This document shows, piece by piece, positions 24,089 through 35,541 of a stretch of 64,000 nt of DNA. Under the pieces are notes generated by a model. That model did not search any database. It worked only from the letters and a program-made list of their open reading frames with translations, and was not told the origin of the DNA. Positions within the stretch are counted from its first letter, which is position 1; each line of letters starts with the position of its first letter. The DNA is from Cenococcum geophilum 1.58 (Eukaryota > Ascomycota > Dothideomycetes > Gloniales > Gloniaceae), in assembly GCA_001692895.1 (NCBI GenBank), contig KV748197.1, positions 997,813-1,061,812 of the forward strand, given 5' to 3'. The position numbers were made by a program, and so were the translations under genes.

Positions 24089-24513
24089 TGTTACGAATGC
24101 TTTAAGTATAATATTATAACTACTAAGAGAGAGGTCGGAAGAAGCTAGTTAGTTAATTTAGGCACGGTCTAAAATGGAGCCAGTAGAACTATATAATAAA
24201 GAATAGTAACTAAGGTTATATAATAGGATTTATATAATTTATAGGATCTAAGTAATCTATAATAAAGTATATAGAGCACACGTATATTACGTATAAGGAG
24301 GATTTTATAGGAGTACGGTTGTGTATTTAAGGACCCTTAATCCCTACCTAGATAGTTTTCTTCTTTATAGTCATTCTTAGAATATAATTAGAGTTAATCT
24401 ATTAGGCAACTACTCCACTAGTTATTATTATGTTGTTAACTTTAATTTGCATTACCTATATATCTAGCCTAATAACGAGCCTATTGTAGTACTTGCTATA
24501 AGGTTCTGTTACA
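24089..24513 (+). repeat. 3' LTR of gypsy A
   Basis: 425 bp, TGTTACG..TGTTACA, preceded by a polypurine tract. It aligns along its length with the 422-bp LTR at 49222-49643, which opens gypsy B. The next five bases, GAGAT, are the probable target duplication, but the 5' partner is outside the window. Confidence 0.88.
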
Positions 24514-27230
24514 GAGATCTCTACCTTATTAATGCTATCGCCTACTTACTACCTACTCCTACTACCTACGCTATATCTACTAGATTCTTTAAGACCTTAG
24601 CATATAATAAAGTATAGTATTAACGCTTACTACACTATAATATAGAGTTAGTGGATTATTTACTAACAATAGTAGATATAGTTAAAGTGGTTAAGATAAA
24701 CAGAGAAAGAACTCTATATAGTGTACCACTTTATAAACTATATATTCTTAAAAAGATAATATAGTAGATATCTTGTAGAATATCCATAAAGGGAACTTAC
24801 CCTTTTAAACGTATTTACTTTAATGTTATTATAGAGGAAGATGGGTTTAATAGAGATATATATATAGCTTACTTTTAGTATAACTATATAAAGTACTATT
24901 ATGCTTTTCCTATTAAGAACTATAAGTAAGAGATACTACTTCCACTCTTTAAATTAATAATAGTATTTGTGAAGAAATTTAATACTAAAGGTATCCGCAT
25001 TTAGTATATAGATAAGGAGTAAGGTATAGGGGCTAGGGTAAAGAACTTTATTTAACTTAATGGAGGTATTATTAAGTAATTAACGCTATATACCCTAGCT
25101 TAAAATAGACCTATAGAGAGGTTAGGGAGAGCTATTTCTAAATAAATAAGGACTGCTATTATTAAAGCAAAGTTACCTATAGATTTATAGCCCGAGTTTA
25201 TACTTCTAGTAGTGTTTCTACTTAATTAAACTTCTATTAAGTCTATTGACTAAAAGACCCTATTTAAGATGCTCTATAAACAGAAGCTATAGCTAAATCT
25301 TTAACCTACGTGCTTATTAAATACGGCATTTCTAGGGAGATAAAGTTTAAGTCACGAGCCTAGGTAGGTTATCTCGTTAGTATAAAAGCGTTAAATATCT
25401 ATAGGATATAGATACTAACTACTAACTATATTATCCGATTTTATAATATACGAATTAATAAGTTAAAGAGATATTAATCTCCCATAGTATTAGAACACCT
25501 TATTATCTTATAGGCTTAAAAAGATTGTTTTTAATAAGTCTAAGACCTACTAAATAATTTTTAAAATAGTAATAAGGACTAAATAGAGAACTTTAATAAA
25601 GAACTAGATATAAGACTGCCGCATTTAGTAAATATTAACGTTACTCCTACGTTAAAAAGCATTTAGATTTTAATAGAAGAACTTAGTTAGCTATTTACCC
25701 CAGAGCTAACTCTAGAATTATCTAGACTATTAGCGTCTTTAGCACCTTAGCAATTACTATCTACTACAGCATCTACGCCATAGATATTATCTACTACTTA
25801 ATTATCTTTTGAAGTTACCGAACTACCGTTTATAGATTTTATACCTTGTTCCAAACCTTAGACAATAATAGGCTTATTATTAGGGGGTAAAAGATATTCT
25901 GGCCGTAAAAAGCGGTCTATAATAAAAAAGAAAGATATGCTAAATTAGGATATATGATAACGAGCCTTTATAGTTTAAATTAATAATAGTAATAATATCA
26001 TTAATTTAGATACGATACTATTAGCTCACGCTTTCTATACTGCTGCTGTAAAGATATATAGATATTGAGATAATTTTTTACCACTACTAAAGTTATAAAA
26101 AGATATGCTTAATTATAAGTACGCTATAGAATTTAAAGTAGCTGCTTATATAAAGATAAGGGCCTTAACTAAGAAATAGACCTAGGACGAGGTACGACTA
26201 ATTAGGAAGGTCTATTAACTTCCTATTATATAGGTCTTTACATATAAGGAAGATTTAAACGGCTTTATTATAAGATTTAAGGCTTATTTAGTTATCTATA
26301 GAGACCTTTAAGTAGTCTTATAAGAGGAGGTTAAAGCTATAACAGCAGCCTATTAAACCTTCCGTCTACTATACGCTTTTATTGCTAACTTTAACCTTAA
26401 TGTTATACAGATTAATGCTATTAACGCCTTCATTAATGCCTTAGTTAACGATAAGGTCTACTTTATTCCCCCTAAGGGTATAGACCTACCGCCTAGATTC
26501 TCTCTCTATTTAAGAAAGGTAATATACAGACTACGGAAATCTTTAAAATTGTAGTTTTTAGAAATGTCTGCTGCTCTATAAAGTATAGGTTTAAAAGCTA
26601 TACTAGACGAGCCGTATCTCTATATACACCCTACTAAACCTATCTTTATATTCTTCTATATTAATAATATCCTAATTATAGGATACCTAAGCTGTTAATA
26701 GTAGATAGAGGATATTCTAAAGCAGCTATAAGATTAATTTAAGATCCGCTAAATGCCTTAGTTTAAGTTATTCCTAAATACTTATATTATGCGAGATTAA
26801 TAAAAGGGAAAGCTCTGGCTTTGTTTAGATTAATATCTTAAGAAGCTAGTCTTAATATACTATCTAGAATATCTAAAGCTATTAGCTATACTACTATTGG
26901 GCTAGGAATTAACGCTATATAAGGGAGAAGCTACGCTAAATTAGATAAAAGGATGTTAACGTTATATAGGTTCTGTGATAATTAGTAGCTCTATAGCGCC
27001 TTTAGAGAAGAGATACTACTACTATAGTTACCTTTACTATCTATATATACGTATTAGCTAGCTCTATTTTACTTTAGCCTTAGTTATAATAGCTTAGTTA
27101 ACAAAACTAATCTATTAGTAGCTGGTATAAGGAATATTAAACTAGGGAAGGAAAGAGGTAGGGATTAAGCTAAGGTGTTGTCTAGTTTGTATGTAACCGT
27201 ATTAGTTAGCGGTGGGGTCCGATCTACGTT
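24514..27230 (+). mobile_element. Copia D: decayed Ty1/copia pol, host of gypsy A
   Basis: Plus-strand copia pol. The integrase region has TYPFKRIYFN near 24795 and PIERLGRAIS near 25110, followed by LPIDL.PEF and an N.TS.KSID.KTPF-type stretch. Reverse transcriptase at about 26090-26700 has F.YKEDLNGFIIRFKA, NVIQINAINAFINALVND and the box FFYINNILIIG (normally YVDD; D-to-N by G-to-A). RNase H runs to about 27150. It belongs to a different copia lineage from copia-0/1/2 and lies on the opposite strand. It begins exactly where the gypsy A LTR ends, so gypsy A most likely inserted into it. No LTR was found on the right. Confidence 0.82.
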
Positions 27231-28168
27231 ATAATATTAGTAAACTATACTAAAATTTAGCATCTCTTTAAATTTAGCCTTTCTTATTTTAGGACTAAGG
27301 GTTCCCTCTATAGTAGCTTTATACTTTCCTATAATTCCCAACACACAATTAATATTAGGTGATTTATTAGAAATTGGTTGAATAGTTTTATAGATATTAA
27401 GTTGCTTACTTTGCATAGGTTTAGGTATTGGCGGGCCATTATATAGTATAAAGTTAGGGAATTTGCGAGGAAAATAGAAAGTATTAAAGGTAGTTGCTAT
27501 AATTAAATTCACTCTAAATCTGGCTTTAAGAGAGGGAATTAGCTAGTTTAAGTAAATAGAACCCTGGGATGGGGTTCCTTAGCAGTTTAACTATGCTATA
27601 CTAGTATATAACTTTAAAAAGTTATATCTTAAACTTTACTTTAATAACCTTATAAAAAATTGAATAGCTAGAGTTTTTAATGGTAAATCTCTATAAAATA
27701 TTGGATTTTTAAGAAATATTTTTAATATCTAGTGGTAGGAAATATACACTAAATATGGCGAGTTTTGGCAAAACGCGGAGACTTTTGACGAGGAGATGTA
27801 GACGCGCGCAGAAGTATTTGGGGTGGATGGCAAAAGTACATGTACAAGGCATAGTTGCAGGATGCATCTCTCATGCATGTAGCTGATGCCCCCATAGACT
27901 AATAAGAGAAGTACAGCCTCGTCCTATGCCTTTTTTACATGCTCTGTTATTGTAGATCTGCCCGAGTACACCTGTGGCCAGGGAGGCGGGCCTTATTTGA
28001 CGCATCGGCTTTATTAACCTAGACACTCCTAACTTCTAAAAGAACACAACATCACCACTCTTCGTTTCATCTCCAACTTCCTGGCCTTTTGTGCCATTCT
28101 ATCATTCCATCCCAATGAGATAGCCGCGTTCCCACTCCCCTTATCCGTCCAGTGCGCTCCGTCGCTCT
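27231..28168. other. AT-rich junction between repeats and the gene island
   Basis: A 91-codon frame exists on the minus strand at 27237-27512 (Lys/Ile/Pro-rich). I do not recognise it, and its composition fits decayed repeat DNA. From about 27750 the base composition shifts to that of the gene island. The last 600 bases should hold the promoter of the downstream ATPase gene. No RNA gene seen. Confidence 0.5.
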
Positions 28169-28426
28169 TTATTGCATGCCACACTGCTGGCAGTCTGCCC
28201 AATTCCCGTCTCTAAGGCCATGAAAATATGTCAAGTGCCTCAACGCCTGCGCTACCCTTATATCATGCATCAGCCACCGCTCCAAATGCGCCGCCGTCCT
28301 ATACACCGCGTCGCCCATCTCCAGCTCCAGCCCAGCGCCGCTCTGCACCTTCGGTAATCCTCTAACTAATTTCTCATACTCCTTTGCCCACCTAAACGTA
28401 TATAAACAACCAAAGCTGACAAGCAT
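28169..28426 (-). CDS. Possible gene remnant, 85 codons, unknown
   Basis: An open frame on the opposite strand whose start lies only 15 bases from the ATPase start codon. The peptide has normal-looking composition: an aliphatic/acidic helix-like stretch [19 protein letters not shown] and a C-terminus CQQCGMQ. A TTTAG just inside its 5' end could be a splice acceptor, in which case this is the last exon of a gene whose other exons are missing. It overlaps the ATPase 5' leader, so it may equally be chance. I do not recognise it. Confidence 0.25.
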   Translation of the reverse strand: MLVSFGCLYTFRWAKEYEKLVRGLPKVQSGAGLELEMGDAVYRTAAHLERWLMHDIRVAQALRHLTYFHGLRDGNWADCQQCGMQ

Positions 28427-28441
28427 ACGTTTTTACAGTCG

Positions 28442-31400
28442 ATGACCTCTGTCTATTCTATCCTTTCGCCTAGAGAAACTGCTCGACGCTTGTCATCCTC
28501 TTTAACTCATGGCCTTTCTCCGTCGGACGCTGCGGCGCGGATTCACACACATGGACCCAATGAACTTCCACACGAGGAGCCAGAGCCACTGTGGCTCCGG
28601 TTTCTTAAGCAATTCAAAGAGACGCTGATACTTTTGCTCCTTGGCTCGGCCGCCGTGTCATTTCTGATGGGAAATTTTGAGGATGCGATCAGCATAGCCG
28701 CCGCGGTGACGATTGTCGTCACTGTCGGATTTGTCCAGGAATATCGCTCTGAGAAGTCTCTGGAAGCGCTTAATCAACTAGTCCCTCATTCTGCCCACAC
28801 CATTCGTACCGGTAGTGGATCTGGGAGAGAGCAGTCATCAATTAAAGAAAATGGTACGGCTGGTATAGAGCTAGAAGGTCTGACCGACACGACGACTTCA
28901 CTGGATGCGGCCGAGAGGGTTTCCACAACAATATCTGCGACAATGCTAGTACCAGGAGATCTTGTTCTATTCCACACCGGGGATCGTATCCCTGCTGACA
29001 TTCGCATAACTCATGCTGCAGACCTTTCAATTGATGAATCGAATCTAACGGGGGAAAATGAACCCGTTGCGAAATCTCCAAATACTATCGACTCTTCAGC
29101 GGTCTCGTCCTCGAGCCGAACTCGCGCACCGTCTCCATTCTATGCGTCTCCGGCAGCAGGCACGGTGGGAGCAGATATCCGTCTCAACGATCAAATCAAC
29201 ATCGCGTTCATGGGCACGCTTGTGCGATCCGGTTATGGCCAGGGCCTTGTTGTTGGTACAGGAGCTAACACTGAATTTGGAGCAATATCAGCCTCGCTCC
29301 AGGAAATCGAGAGCCCTCGAACCCCATTACAGCTCTCCATGGACCGACTTGGGGGGGAGCTCAGCTATATGTCTTTTGGAGTCATTGCATTTATCATGTT
29401 ACTAGGGCTTTGGCGCGGGTGGGAGTTCTTGGAAATGTTCCAAATTGGAGTTTCTCTAGCTGTGGCTGCTATTCCAGAAGGATTACCTATCATTGTCACA
29501 GTTACTCTCGCGCTGGGCGTTCTTCGAATGTCAAAGAGAGATGCCATTGTTCGGCGTCTGCCTAGCGTAGAAACTCTGGGATCTGTTAACGTTGTATGCA
29601 GTGACAAAACCGGTATGTTCTCTCTTTTATGAATTTACATTAGCCGTCCATTATGCGAGGAATTTATTCCACAGGCAATATCCACTAATTTTGATATGAA
29701 GGGACTTTGACCACCAACCACATGACTGTTACTAAATTGTGGCATTTCGACGAACCATCACCAGTTGACGTGTCTAAGAAGCATGGCTCCTTGACGCTAG
29801 ACTCTGCAACTCGTACTATCCTAAGAATTGGGAATATTGTGAACAACGCCCGCCTTCTCGGCGCTCATGCCGATTCCCACGCCACAGCCTCATCTGCGGC
29901 CGTCCTTTCCTCAACTATTGGGGACGATACATCCATTTCCAAGAGCCGCTGGGTTGGTCAACCCACAGACGTTGCCTTGTTGGATCTGCTCGACTCTTTC
30001 GGCGAAGATGACGTTAGGGAAAGGATTGGCAACCGGCGAAACGAGACGCCATTTAGTTCAGAACGCAAATGGATGGGCGTGGCCATACAGGGAAATACGG
30101 GTACTGGACCGGATGTAGCTTACATTAAAGGTGCCCTAGAGAAAGTGCTAGAGCGCTGTGATACTTATGTCTCAGCACAGGGCAGGGAGATCATCCTCGA
30201 TGAACCCAGGAAACGGGAGGCTCTAAAAGCCGCGGAACTTATGGCTCAGGAAGGTCTAAGAGTACTAGGTTTTGCGAGTGGGCCAGTTCGTGAACCTCGT
30301 AGGATTGAACAGCAAACACCACCCAAGAGTCGTAGTGGTAGCGTTTCACCAATTTCTCCCTCGGAACGCCTCTCTACGAAAGCCAGCTCAGCTCAGCATG
30401 ACGAGCCTTATAGAGGCTTGGTGTTTGCCGGCCTTGTCGGCATGAACGACCCTCCTCGAAAAGGTGTGGATCGGTCAATTCGTCGGCTCATTGCTGGTGG
30501 GGTGAAAGTCATCATGATAACTGGCGATGCTGAAACTACAGCCATCGCAATTGGCAGGAAGCTCGGCATGCCAATCAACATGAACTCGGCCATTGGGCAT
30601 TCTGTCCTACGAGGAGACGAACTGGACCAAATGAGCGAGGATGAGCTTGCTCAAGCGATGGCTACAACATCAATTTTTGCTCGAACAAGCCCGGAACATA
30701 AAATGAAGATCGTTCGTGCTCTCCAGTCACGGGGGGACGTCGTGGCCATGACTGGCGACGGTGTCAATGACGCACCAGCGCTGAAGAAGGCAGACATTGG
30801 TATATCTATGGGCCGACTAGGGACTGATGTTGCGAAGGAGGCAGCGGATATGATATTGACTGATGATGATTTTTCCACTATCCTGAGCGCTATTGAGGAG
30901 GGGAAGGGTATTTTCTATAACATCCAGAACTTTTTAACCTTTCAACTAAGCACAAGCGCCGCTGCTCTGAGTTTGGTGCTTCTCAGTACCTTCCTTGGCT
31001 TCCAAAACCCTCTCAACGCCATGCAGATCCTATGGATAAGTAAGCTTATTGGCGATTCCTCTATATTTCTTCAATTACTGACCTTACCTAGACATACTTA
31101 TGGACGGACCGCCTGCTCAATCTCTGGGCGTGGAGCCTGTTGATCCAGCCGTGATGACTAGGCCACCTCGCGCAAAGAATGCTCGCGTACTGACTCGTCC
31201 GCTCTTGCAGCGGGTTTTACAGTCGGCCTCGATAATCATGCTTGGCACTCTGATGATTTACTATCGCGAGATGACTTCCGATGGCGAGGTCACAGCACGC
31301 GACACGACAATGACATTCACCTGCTTCGTTCTCTTCGATATGTTCAACGCTTTAACTTGTCGATCTGAAAGCAAGTCGGTCCTGGCCGGAGAGATTGGTC

Positions 31401-31633
31401 TCTTCTCAAACAACATGTTCAATTATGCTGTGGCAGGCAGCCTCCTCGGTCAGCTAGCTGTGATATACATGCCAGTATTGCAGCATATATTCCAAACAGA
31501 GGCACTTGGTATTTTAGATCTGGTACATCTTATTGCTGTTGCTAGCTGCGTATTCTGGGCAGATGAAGGAAGAAAATTTTATCATCGATGGAAAAGAGGA
31601 CGGGGCATGGTCGGCTACAGTGCCAATGTATAA
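28442..31633 (+). CDS. PMR1: PMR1-type Golgi Ca2+/Mn2+ P-type ATPase (SPCA)
   Basis: Three exons: 28442-29612, 29702-31039 and 31092-31633, giving 1016 residues. Introns of 89 and 52 bp are GT..AG (GTATGT..GAAG with branch-like CTAAT; GTAAGC..CTAG). Domains run in order: cation-ATPase N-terminal domain (about 10-80), actuator loop with LTGENEP (about 202-208), M4 PEGLP (345-349), phosphorylation site DKTGT (388-392), hinge TGDGVNDAP (about 740), and C-terminal membrane segments. Intron 1 falls inside DKTGT and intron 2 inside the M6 motif [10 protein letters not shown]. The M6 Asn, Asp and Gln and the M4 Val (PEGLPIIV) known in yeast Pmr1 to bind Ca2+ or set Mn2+ selectivity are all present. 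It pumps Ca2+ and Mn2+ into the Golgi for secretion and glycosylation. It shows no RIP damage although repeats begin less than 1.5 kb upstream. Family assignment is firm. Confidence 0.95.
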
Positions 31634-32196
31634 TTTCCGCTTTCTGTGAAAGCCGTGTATAGGTGTATAGCTGGAGTAAATGTCAACTATGATGCACATT
31701 AGACTCGATACCCTGTGAAACATCCATACTCTTAATGTGGGGAGTCACTAGACATGTGATATTCTTCTACCCGTTGGAGAGGTTACATGAGTCATGGAGA
31801 AGGAGATGGCTAGCTTCTCTTCATTTGACATGAGTTTACCGCTTTACTCGATATTGGCGATTCAGCACTCATCCACGGTTACGGTGCTTACAGGATCCAC
31901 TTTGGCGCTCAGTACCAGCTTCACAACAGTTGTTTGGATCATTCTCCTGTTAGAGTGGGATTTCAAGACCCGATACCCGGATCCACTGCTTATGTTTTTC
32001 ACACTAAAATTGGCTTTTCCAGCGACAGTAGAGACAAGCAGGTGAACAACCCGCGAAGGTTTTCTATGGGAAATTTCTTATTCAGTATATCAGGCTAATC
32101 GAAGAGATCGTCACGCATGATGAATTCAGAAACAGACGTTGAAGGGTGATGGATTGCTAAATGCCTCCAGAAGGAGAATCTGCTGTCATTCTATAA
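31634..32196. other. Intergenic, convergent 3' ends
   Basis: The ATPase gene and the next gene converge here. An 83-codon frame at 31794-32045 has no recognisable feature and is probably chance. I see no repeat or RNA gene. Confidence 0.6.
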
Positions 32197-34092
32197 TCAG
32201 CTATCATCCATCTTCACGTCAGCGGTTTCTTGCATTCGCATCAGGTACGCCATGATGCCCCAAAGGCCTCGCATGGCCTCTACTCTATCATCGACGCTTA
32301 AAAAGTCGAACCAGCGCGTGCGCTGCAGTTTTGGTGAGGTCCATGATGGATCAGAAGGATGTTGCGTAGGGAGAGTGCCGTCGGTCAGATATTGGAGGTA
32401 TGACGGATGAATGCGCATTTTAAGTATGCTGATATGGTGATTAAGTGACGACACCATGAAAATCTGTCTTTGACGTGAATAAAAGTTTCTCTCACCCCCA
32501 GGACATACATAAGAATCTCTAGTACTTGCCTCATCCCACTCAACGCTCCGATCCTTCCCAATAGCCTCGTAGGCGATTCTAGGATCCCAGATGCCACTAC
32601 CAGGCTTCAATACCTTCCAAGCTTCTGCGGCCGACAGTTTTCGTTTGTCTTTTGCGCTGGGCCTTGAGCGTGCGGGTTTCTCCTCCTCTTTTTCTACCGG
32701 CGCGTCACTTCCCCCAGAAGCCTCTCCGACCTCTCCACCAGGCCCCCCACCCCATCGAGCTTTCGTCACCCACCACTTTCCTTCACCTGATTTCCTCTCC
32801 CTCTTACCTTCTCTCAACCTCTCCTGTGCCAACAAGAGTAGTCCGCCAAGCTCTCTGGTCGTGTCCAACACCGAATCCGCCTCACCCGAGCCGTTCCGTC
32901 CAAAGTCCGTTTCCGGCCTGCATTGCACGCCCAACACGGGTCCTTCCAACCAACCTGATCGAGCTTTCATCCTGTCCGCCGGCGCCCGCCAGGCCACGGT
33001 GCTCATACGCACCGGAAACCGCATGATGTCAATGGCGAGTGTTGGCGGGCGACGGTGGGAGGTGAAGGTGAGTCCGAACGCCCACGCTATAGGCTCAAGA
33101 AAGGACCGAACAGTATCTAGCCGATACTGGTCGGGCATTTCGGCGCCGTTGCCTATACGGTTTCCGCGGTAGGTCCCTAGCAGGTCCGGCGGTAGAGGGT
33201 CCGATTTGGGCCGGTCGACGTGTGGTACTTTCGGGGGCTGAGCTCGTGGAGGGAGAGAACTGCTTGAGGAGATGGGTTGCTTGTTGTTGAATGCTTGCGT
33301 TTCCTCAGTGTCTGATGTTGTCTTGGCTTTTTTGCGCGGTTCATCGAGGTTCATGGCTTCAGCCTCCGCATCTGTGCTCCTGCTAATCGTTTGGACATTT
33401 TCAGAGGGTGTAGTGGAAGCAGTCTTGTTGCTGGTGGCGTCTCCCGGCTTGGCTGGAATGTACTCATCCAGAGAGTTGTCCCAGTAATAGGCCATGTTGT
33501 CGAGCCCTTCCCAGAAGCGGCGAAAGTGGGCGAGACGGGGCGGAGCTTGATCTGGGTTGCCTTTCCGAGTGAGTCCGGAAAAGGCATGCTCGTTGGCGAA
33601 ATAGAGCTCCCTAGCGCGCATGTAAAAGTCCTTACGGTCTGGAGGCTTTCTTCCATTACTTAGCAATCGGGTCCGGACGTCTGAGGGTGCTGGCGTTGGG
33701 GAGTCACTTTCTTCAGGTAACTCCAACCACGATTTCGGGGGGAGATAAGACAACCCATCGCGCAAAGTGGAGAGCAGCGTTTCGAAGTCACATTCAGGTT
33801 CGAAGGAGACATTCAGAGCGGCTAAATGATGGATATCCACATCGGAGGGCTTCTTGATCTTGATGAAGCGTGCAAACACACCGGGAGAAGGGCCTTCGGA
33901 CCAGGCTGGGGGGATCTGAGACGTAAACGGAGATGGAGGGACGACAGAAGGGAATTTTACGGGAGTGGGCAGTGATGGAGGAGCCCTCTCTTTCTCCGGG
34001 TCGTGTTGGCCAGCAAGAAGTGTGCCTAGTATGGCTATATCAGCATCTGATAACACACGTGCCCCTGGTGTTGAGGATGGCCAGAAGAGCAT
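32197..34092 (-). CDS. Conserved-looking protein of unknown function, 631 residues
   Basis: A long single ORF starting at ATG 34092. The N-terminal third has an ordered block around FARFIKIKKPSDVDIHHL. The middle (about 215-300) is low-complexity Ser/Thr/Pro-rich with a basic KKAK patch. A second ordered block is at about 310-420, a Lys/Glu/Gly-rich linker at about 430-490, and a well-formed C-terminus (LNHHISILKMRIHPSYL..WFDFLSVDDRVEAMRGLWG) at about 550-620. I do not recognise the family. A GTATGT..ACAG stretch of 45 nt (32508 down to 32464) lies in frame and could be an intron; splicing it would give 616 residues and join ..STRDSY directly to IFMVSSLNHH. An overlapping upstream frame (34409-34035) rich in Ser/Arg with no acidic residues early on could be a spliced mitochondrial leader. 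It is divergent from the next gene. Confidence 0.75.
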   Translation of the reverse strand: MLFWPSSTPGARVLSDADIAILGTLLAGQHDPEKERAPPSLPTPVKFPSVVPPSPFTSQIPPAWSEGPSPGVFARFIKIKKPSDVDIHHLAALNVSFEPECDFETLLSTLRDGLSYLPPKSWLELPEESDSPTPAPSDVRTRLLSNGRKPPDRKDFYMRARELYFANEHAFSGLTRKGNPDQAPPRLAHFRRFWEGLDNMAYYWDNSLDEYIPAKPGDATSNKTASTTPSENVQTISRSTDAEAEAMNLDEPRKKAKTTSDTEETQAFNNKQPISSSSSLPPRAQPPKVPHVDRPKSDPLPPDLLGTYRGNRIGNGAEMPDQYRLDTVRSFLEPIAWAFGLTFTSHRRPPTLAIDIMRFPVRMSTVAWRAPADRMKARSGWLEGPVLGVQCRPETDFGRNGSGEADSVLDTTRELGGLLLLAQERLREGKRERKSGEGKWWVTKARWGGGPGGEVGEASGGSDAPVEKEEEKPARSRPSAKDKRKLSAAEAWKVLKPGSGIWDPRIAYEAIGKDRSVEWDEASTRDSYVCPGGERNFYSRQRQIFMVSSLNHHISILKMRIHPSYLQYLTDGTLPTQHPSDPSWTSPKLQRTRWFDFLSVDDRVEAMRGLWGIMAYLMRMQETADVKMDDS

Positions 34093-34409
34093 AGCGGCAC
34101 TCGCTTCAACACTGAAACGAGCTTAGGATGCGCACCACCGTGGACGCTGCAACGGCTCATGATCGATAGTTGAAAGGGATAGCAGGGTGCGCAGATGGCT
34201 CTAGTACTCTGGCGACGAGGGAAAAGGAAGGGAGATGTGCAATTGAGGCAATTGGGACAACCGAGGCGATTTGTGTAGGCCGTTTTCCACGCTGGACGCC
34301 ACTGGCTTGGAGGCATTGTGGCTCTGTGGCTTGACGGAGCTGAAGCGATTGGGGCAGAGAGGGCTAGGAGAGAATTGGACCTACTGGTGGTGGAGAAGCC
34401 GCTGAACAT

Positions 34410-35541
34410 GGCTGCTTCTCAAGACAACACGGGCGGCGGGGGTGGTGAGAGAGAACAGCGAGGTCGTGTCTCAATCGGCTGGGCACACACCACATCCGCT
34501 TGCCCATGTCACTACTAGGTATGTCCTCTGTGCCATGCATCCATCTGCATCAGTCGTCGGAAAGGGGTGCGGCACCCCAATGTTAGCTGCGTTGCGCTGC
34601 GCTGCGGGCCGCACAGTTCGGGCTCGCTGGATGCCGAACGGTCAGTGTTAATGCTGCCTTCCTTCCTTCGAGCTCGGGAGATGAGCGTGCCTGGCTGCTT
34701 TGGGGGTAGCAGAAAGATAGAAGGCTTTGTACGAGGCGTTCGCCCTCAAATCGCCTGGCACTGCTAGCGCTGCTGGCACCGTGGCACCGTTTTTCTCAAG
34801 CGGCCTGCAGCTGACCACACCGCCCACCCAGTTCTCAGCCATTTCGTCAGGCACTATCGCTTGCTCACCACCCTCGCCGCCCCACCAAAACTATCTCAAG
34901 CCTTGCCACAATGCTTTCCGCGCTTCATCCCGTTCTATGTATCTGCTGTGTCTTATAAAATATCACATAAAATATCCTATAGAACCTACTTCTGCCTTTC
35001 CCGCTGGAACGCAGTACCTTCAACCTCACACCTCCTGCTACTCCTTCCCTCCTGCCCCTCCGTCTCTCGCCCCGCCCTCGTCCAACACGCCCATCGTCAT
35101 TCCTGCTGGGCTGAGACAGCAATGCCGTTCCATCTTGCATCTTCGTCGGGGCGTCCCATTGTCTTTGCTCTGGCTGGCAATGGGTCGCCCTGGCGATGCT
35201 CGAGGCGCCTCAGCTACGTTAGGATCGTTACTCCATCTGGTATCTGATGCTACTGCGGTTTCATCTTAGCCACCACGGCGCTCTATGCCCCCCTCCATGC
35301 CTCCCCTATACCTCCTCTATGTTTGCCATATGTTCTACAATGCCTGCCCAATACTTACGGCAGCGCACCATCCGATCAACGTTCGAACTGCTGCTAACGT
35401 TGTTTCTGATGCCCAGTAGCCCTAGAAATGCATGCTTGTCAACGAGCCCGATTCTAATGTGCCCCTGTCCCTCAACCTACTCTCGACCTCTCCTTCTCCG
35501 TTTTTGGCCTTGTCAGTCCATCTTTGCTTTCTGTGCACTGC
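34410..35541. promoter_or_regulatory. Divergent promoter region
   Basis: About 1.1 kb between two divergently transcribed genes. It contains long pyrimidine-rich runs on the plus strand (for example 35030-35090 and 35280-35330), typical of filamentous-fungal promoters upstream of the plus-strand gene. Several frames are open by composition, but none has recognisable content. Regulatory sites were not resolved. Confidence 0.4.

Noticed and set aside
28172..31723. Minus-strand and off-frame plus-strand ORFs across the ATPase gene
   Set aside because: They are shadows of the ATPase exons, whose frame is fixed by family motifs and splice sites.
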